Positions 62,601 through 64,000 of a stretch of DNA of 64,000 nt are shown here, one piece after another. The notes under the pieces were generated by a model. That model saw only the letters and a list, made by a program, of their open reading frames with translations, was not told where the DNA came from and made no database searches. A program made the translations under genes and the position numbers. Where the stretch lies: NCBI RefSeq assembly GCF_001949145.1, contig NW_019091382.1:828418-892417 (forward strand), given 5' to 3'. Numbering within the stretch: the stretch's first letter is position 1; the number at the start of each line of letters is the position of its first letter. Source of the DNA: Acanthaster planci. Its lineage: Eukaryota; Echinodermata; Asteroidea; Valvatida; Acanthasteridae.

Positions 62601-63477
62601 NNNNNNNNNNNNNNNNNNNNNNNNNNNNNNNNNNNNNNNNNNNNNNNNNNNNNNNNNNNNNNNNNNNNNNNNNNNNNNNNNNNNNNNNNNNNNNNNNNNN
62701 NNNNNNNNNNNNNNNNNNNNNNNNNNNNNNNNNNNNNNNNNNNNNNNNNNNNNNNNNNNNNNNNNNNNNNNNNNNNNNNNNNNNNNNNNNNNNNNNNNNN
62801 NNNNNNNNNNNNNNNNNNNNNNNNNNNNNNNNNNNNNNNNNNNNNNNNNNNNNNNNNNNNNNNNNNNNNNNNNNGTAAGAAGAGCCCAGATTGTGCGGTG
62901 TTACCTAATTTTCTTTGTTCCCGAAATTGGCACAGTGTGCTGCTAACATCCTTTCAACAGGGGCCAGATTAGCGTGCAGCGGTGCTGTGTTGCTTACAGC
63001 TGCCTTGGTGGAGCGCTTTTGTCCCTTGTGATAACCTGTTTGCACTTAATGCCCCAAACAGTGGTATACTGTTTAAAAAAAGTGCTGGATTATCTCTGCT
63101 ATTGACAGTGAAAACAATTAATGTTGGCAATTCCTAGAAGCCTGGTCTTTTGTTACGTGTACGGTCTTTGGTTACAAGGCCCAGTTCCCTTTGTCTGATT
63201 TGGACACCTCGGCTGCATGTGCATATAAAGAATACGTGCCCAAAACCGGGCTCCGCAGCAGCAAGTGGTTAATGATATTGTCAGCAGGAAGGTGAAAATT
63301 AAAGGTGAACATGTGTATCAGATCTAGTCGTGCAGATTGTGAATTCCCATCATGTTCAGCACAGTTGGAGATATAATTTGGGTTTTTTTATTCCTAGATT
63401 TTCTTCTCAATCATTTTGTTCACAGTATTCCCCGCCGGTGTTCTTCAAGCCCCATTCTATGACAAGGATTACCCCAG
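41436..63477 (+). CDS. ECE1-like: Endothelin-converting-enzyme-like M13 metallopeptidase (14 exons, 3' part beyond window)
   Basis: Exons 41436-41627, 43413-43599, 54457-54660, 55143-55267, 55881-56033, 56926-56991, 57340-57456, 57942-58028, 58413-58546, 58979-59201, 60347-60445, 61397-61474, 61935-62097 and 63426-63477 join without a phase conflict into 1880 nt (626 codons). The product is a type II membrane protein: cytosolic residues 1-100, membrane span about 101-122, then the M13 ectodomain with C-x(4)-C, VDPCEDFHRYSCGSWI, PDGQSRW, GGWNVTG, WMDEETR, the substrate-binding NAYY (about 599-602) and VFPAG (610-614). At least six N-glycosylation sites are seen. M13 enzymes cleave peptide hormones at the cell surface or in the secretory path. 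The zinc-ligand exons (HExxH, ExxxD) lie past 64000, so activity cannot be judged. ECE1/ECE2 are the nearest by eye; ECEL1 or a neprilysin is less likely. Confidence 0.92.
41628..43412 (+). other. M13 intron with MITE C
   Basis: AT-rich intron. Apart from the family C element at 42699-43009 nothing is recognised. Confidence 0.7.
42699..43009. mobile_element. MITE family C, copy 2 (inverted relative to copy 1)
   Basis: CGTGCCTGG-CGAAGGGCGTAAG at the left and GCCGGACACACGATG at the right. The interior (AAGGTTGGTTTTTGTACAGCC) is the reverse of copy 1 at 39664-40033. Confidence 0.7.
43413..43599 (+). CDS. ECE1-like: M13 peptidase exon: transmembrane segment
   Basis: Starts VPDVHYKNSN and ends YAIESQE plus one base. 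It holds a 22-residue hydrophobic span (ILVVLCVVLLLLVLILAILY...) preceded by RTLMEK, the signal anchor. Acceptor TTCAG, donor GTTAGT. Confidence 0.9.
46682..46941 (+). mobile_element. MITE family A, intact reference copy
   Basis: 260 bp, starting GGGTAATTCCAGAA and ending with its exact inverse; similarity continues inward to about 26 bp. It is flanked by ACATGCAT at 46674-46681 and again at 46942-46949, an 8-bp target duplication. No coding capacity. Confidence 0.9.
51219..53748. mobile_element. Old DNA-transposon-like element with GTAAC..GTTACC motifs
   Basis: The left end GGGGCGATTCCATGG is imperfectly inverted at the right end (CCGTGGAATTGCCC, 53735-53748). Inside, GTAAC-(4)-AGTTACC-like motifs occur near 51574, 51753, 51773, 53351 and 53722. 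A broken coding remnant at about 51889-52154 reads DYAIDYDGVLYPGEVTHW, then in another frame DDYKVSV, GPNWKWP and AICYPKKN. Such YPG/WKWP segments occur in uncharacterised, often transposon-associated metazoan proteins. Boundaries and class are uncertain, and a family D repeat is nested within. Confidence 0.45.
52185..52525 (+). mobile_element. TTAACC-ended repeat family D, copy 1
   Basis: Begins TTAACCATATCCTGCCGGGG, contains several ACAAAAG motifs in GGAACAAAAGA-type context, and matches the reverse of 62875-63275. Confidence 0.75.
54457..54660 (+). CDS. ECE1-like: M13 peptidase exon: start of ectodomain
   Basis: Encodes FCLTGPCVTIAGSVLSSMD, VDPCEDFHRYSCGSW and PIPDGQSRW, the conserved cysteine-rich opening of M13 ectodomains. 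Phase 1 in, phase 1 out; donor GTATGC. Confidence 0.95.
54661..55142 (+). other. M13 intron
   Basis: No feature seen besides splice sites. Confidence 0.8.
55143..55267 (+). CDS. ECE1-like: M13 peptidase exon 4 of 14
   Basis: Reads EGQLNTTSSAEKKAQNYYVSC...PLIDIINT, matching the KAQ-x-YY-x-x-C block of the family. The acceptor AG at 55141-55142 is the one that fits the phase. Donor GTGAGG. Confidence 0.93.
55268..55880 (+). other. M13 intron
   Basis: No feature seen besides splice sites. Confidence 0.8.
55881..56033 (+). CDS. ECE1-like: M13 peptidase exon 5 of 14
   Basis: Reads LGGWNVTGTFNATGYNFS... to SSINILQ, 51 codons, phase 0 both sides. GGWN-T-G is highly conserved in ECE. Several glycosylation sites (NVT, NAT, NFS, NSS). 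Confidence 0.95.
56034..56925 (+). other. M13 intron
   Basis: AT-rich; no feature seen. Open frames here lack recognisable domains. Confidence 0.8.
56926..56991 (+). CDS. ECE1-like: M13 peptidase exon 6 of 14
   Basis: 22 codons (IVEGSILLPDGRYMVNKTEDDS), the equivalent of the LPSRDYYLNKT segment of ECE. Phase 0; acceptor CGTAG, donor GTAAGT. Confidence 0.93.
57340..57456 (+). CDS. ECE1-like: M13 peptidase exon 7 of 14
   Basis: 39 codons, TVAAYFKYMRRITELMGAEG to VEIAN, a helical segment. Phase 0; acceptor GGCAG, donor GTGAGA. Confidence 0.93.
57942..58028 (+). CDS. ECE1-like: M13 peptidase exon 8 of 14
   Basis: 29 codons, LSLSLDDYENFEDLFNYMTV to QIQFPA. Phase 0; acceptor GACAG, donor GTAATT. 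Confidence 0.92.
58413..58546 (+). CDS. ECE1-like: M13 peptidase exon 9 of 14
   Basis: FNWLEYLNYLFKD to LVLNTDPV, the WLEFL block of the family. Ends in phase 2 at GTAAGT. A second GT two bases earlier would break the frame. Confidence 0.93.
58979..59201 (+). CDS. ECE1-like: M13 peptidase exon 10 of 14 (duplicated 3' end)
   Basis: ALHNYMVWSLI, then RWRSCITATDDNMGFALG-type sequence and FVKETFQGKSKER, all conserved. Phase 0 out at GTCAGT. The last bases and the donor recur 149 bp downstream (see 59330). This is the exon called exon 11 when an upstream first exon is counted. Confidence 0.95.
59182..59480 (+). repeat. 149-bp tandem duplication including an exon end
   Basis: Two copies, about 59182-59330 and 59331-59480. 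Both hold GGGCAAGAGCAAGGAGAGG, the donor GTCAGTGTTGTGGTCC and then the same intronic sequence with AGTACTTC units, ending CACTTTCTCTTGTAGTTG. Confidence 0.9.
59220..59930 (+). repeat. Degenerate AGTACTT minisatellite
   Basis: AAGTACTTCA/AAGTACTC units with TAGT/TAGTCA spacers repeat through most of this intronic stretch, decaying toward 59930. Confidence 0.8.
59330..59350 (+). CDS. ECE1-like: Possible 21-nt in-frame microexon (LGKSKER)
   Basis: The duplicated exon end is preceded by a good acceptor (CACTTTCTCTTGTAG, 59315-59329) and followed by the copied donor GTCAGT at 59351. It has 21 nt, seven codons, phase 0 on both sides. Inclusion would double the KSKER segment without a frameshift. 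It may also be ignored by the spliceosome. Confidence 0.3.
59931..60346 (+). other. Remainder of M13 intron
   Basis: Ordinary intron sequence after the AGTACTT array. No feature seen. Confidence 0.7.
60347..60445 (+). CDS. ECE1-like: M13 peptidase exon 11 of 14
   Basis: 33 codons, ASSMVEEIRSAF to LDWMDEETRHAARDK, including the conserved WMDEETR motif. Phase 0; donor GTCGGG. Confidence 0.95.
60616..60855 (+). mobile_element. tRNA-derived SINE, copy 2
   Basis: A box TTGGTGTAGTGG (about 60620-60632), B box GGTTCGAATCC (60664-60674), then the same body as copy 1 at 9906-10140, ending TGTAATTGGCGCT. It lies in an M13 intron in sense orientation. Confidence 0.85.
61397..61474 (+). CDS. ECE1-like: M13 peptidase exon 12 of 14
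   Basis: 26 codons, ANAILDLIGFPDYILNSKKL to YGD, the ADAI-x-x-IG-P-F/Y block. Phase 0; acceptor CGTAG, donor GTAAGA. Confidence 0.95.
61935..62097 (+). CDS. ECE1-like: M13 peptidase exon 13 of 14
   Basis: LEINSTDYFGNNI to QWEMTPPQVNAYYSPPKNEI plus one base. NAYY is the substrate-backbone-binding motif of M13 enzymes. Ends in phase 1 at GTCAGT. Confidence 0.95.
62187..62874. other. Assembly gap (688 N) inside an intron
   Basis: KNEI before the gap joins directly in phase to VFPAGVLQAP after it, as in all ECE proteins. No coding exon is lost in the gap. Confidence 0.9.
62875..63275 (-). mobile_element. TTAACC-ended repeat family D, copy 2
   Basis: The minus strand from TTAACCACTTGCTGC matches the plus strand at 52185-52525 over more than 300 bp, with shared blocks GGAGCCCG, GGCCTTGTAAC, GGAATTGCCAACATT and TTTCGGGAACAAA. 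The assembly gap cuts off its far end. Confidence 0.8.
63426..63477 (+). CDS. ECE1-like: M13 peptidase exon 14 of 14 seen
   Basis: VFPAGVLQAPFYDKDYP and two more bases, phase 2 out at GTAGGT. This block directly precedes the zinc-site exons in the family. No further exon is visible to 64000. Confidence 0.95.
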
Positions 63478-64000
63478 GTAGGTACCAGCTTCATGCTGGG
63501 TTGCCAAATGGAGTTTTCTGACCGCTCGCATTTTAAAAATTTAAGCCATTTCAAAAATTAATTGCCATCAGCCTATAATGTTTGATGTTGAGGTCACTCG
63601 AGAAAGGTCAACCATTCTAGGGCTCAATTTCAGCTTGTATTAACAAACTGTCCGAAAGAACCAATTTAGTGCAGTCCAAGTTCCATTCCTTACCACGCCA
63701 AGGGGGAACTTTTTTCACACTGCTTTGCCCTCTATCCAGTCTATTACATCTCTCAGCTCTCTCAAAAAGGCACTCTAGAGATGCTTTTATAACCTTGCTT
63801 ACGGCGTCGGCTTGTAAGCAAATCTAATTTTTGTTTACCCTGTACATACTAGCAATTGATTTACATTCACTTCTGTAGTGTCATGAGTGCGTATTTTGCA
63901 GGCGGATTTGTGTGCTTTATAAATGCTCATTTTTATTATCACCAGAAAGATTTTCATTAATGGGTTCGTATGTGCCATACTAGCCCAATTTCAGTGAAAT
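63478..64000 (+). other. M13 intron running off the right edge
   Basis: AT-rich. No open frame carrying the expected GHELTHAFD-type zinc motif is seen. Confidence 0.8.

Noticed and set aside
62133-62972. Frames of 254-279 codons across the gap
   Set aside because: They consist of unknown bases.
1-64000. CRISPR arrays, rRNA genes, operons, bacterial signals
   Set aside because: None seen; intron-rich genes and SINE/LINE repeats show this is animal DNA.

Overview
The window is animal (metazoan) nuclear DNA. Its genes are split by GT-AG introns, its AT-leaning non-coding DNA is full of short transposon-like repeats, and it contains three assembly gaps (14592-14625, 38278-38338, 62187-62874). 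The protein families, tRNA-type SINEs, decayed LINE and dense TACATGTA palindromes suggest a marine invertebrate, perhaps a deuterostome such as a lancelet, hemichordate or echinoderm. The sequence alone does not settle the species.

Two genes are supported. On the minus strand at the left edge is the 5' part of a secreted protein gene. A 61-nt first exon (6187-6127) encodes a signal peptide. It joins in phase to one open exon running from 4300 off the left edge. This exon encodes a thrombospondin type-1 domain and then more than 1300 residues of Ser/Thr/Glu-rich mucin-like sequence. The distal third is built of about 100-residue helical units in two alternating types, giving a dimeric repeat of about 200 residues. 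I do not recognise this architecture.

On the plus strand is most of an endothelin-converting-enzyme-like M13 metallopeptidase, a type II membrane protein. Fourteen coding exons from 41436 to 63477 join with fully compatible phases into about 626 codons, up to the VFPAG region. The zinc-site exons lie beyond the right edge. The first of the fourteen starts right after a splice acceptor, so at least one upstream first exon must exist. Candidates are at 30105-30140, 24491-24508 and a TATA-associated non-coding exon ending at 16104. This pattern resembles the alternative promoters of vertebrate ECE1.

From about 6.2 to 41 kb no other convincing gene is seen. The stretch, probably intergenic DNA plus a long 5' intron, holds a dead LINE, SINE copies, several MITE and fold-back families, a palindrome with a hammerhead-ribozyme-like core and a piggyBac-like TTAA element. 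The long M13 intron (43600-54456) holds a 260-bp MITE with an exact 8-bp target duplication and an older element of about 2.5 kb with repeated GTAAC/GTTAC motifs. In the intron after M13 exon 11, a tandem duplication has copied the exon's 3' end with its donor, creating a possible in-frame 21-nt microexon.
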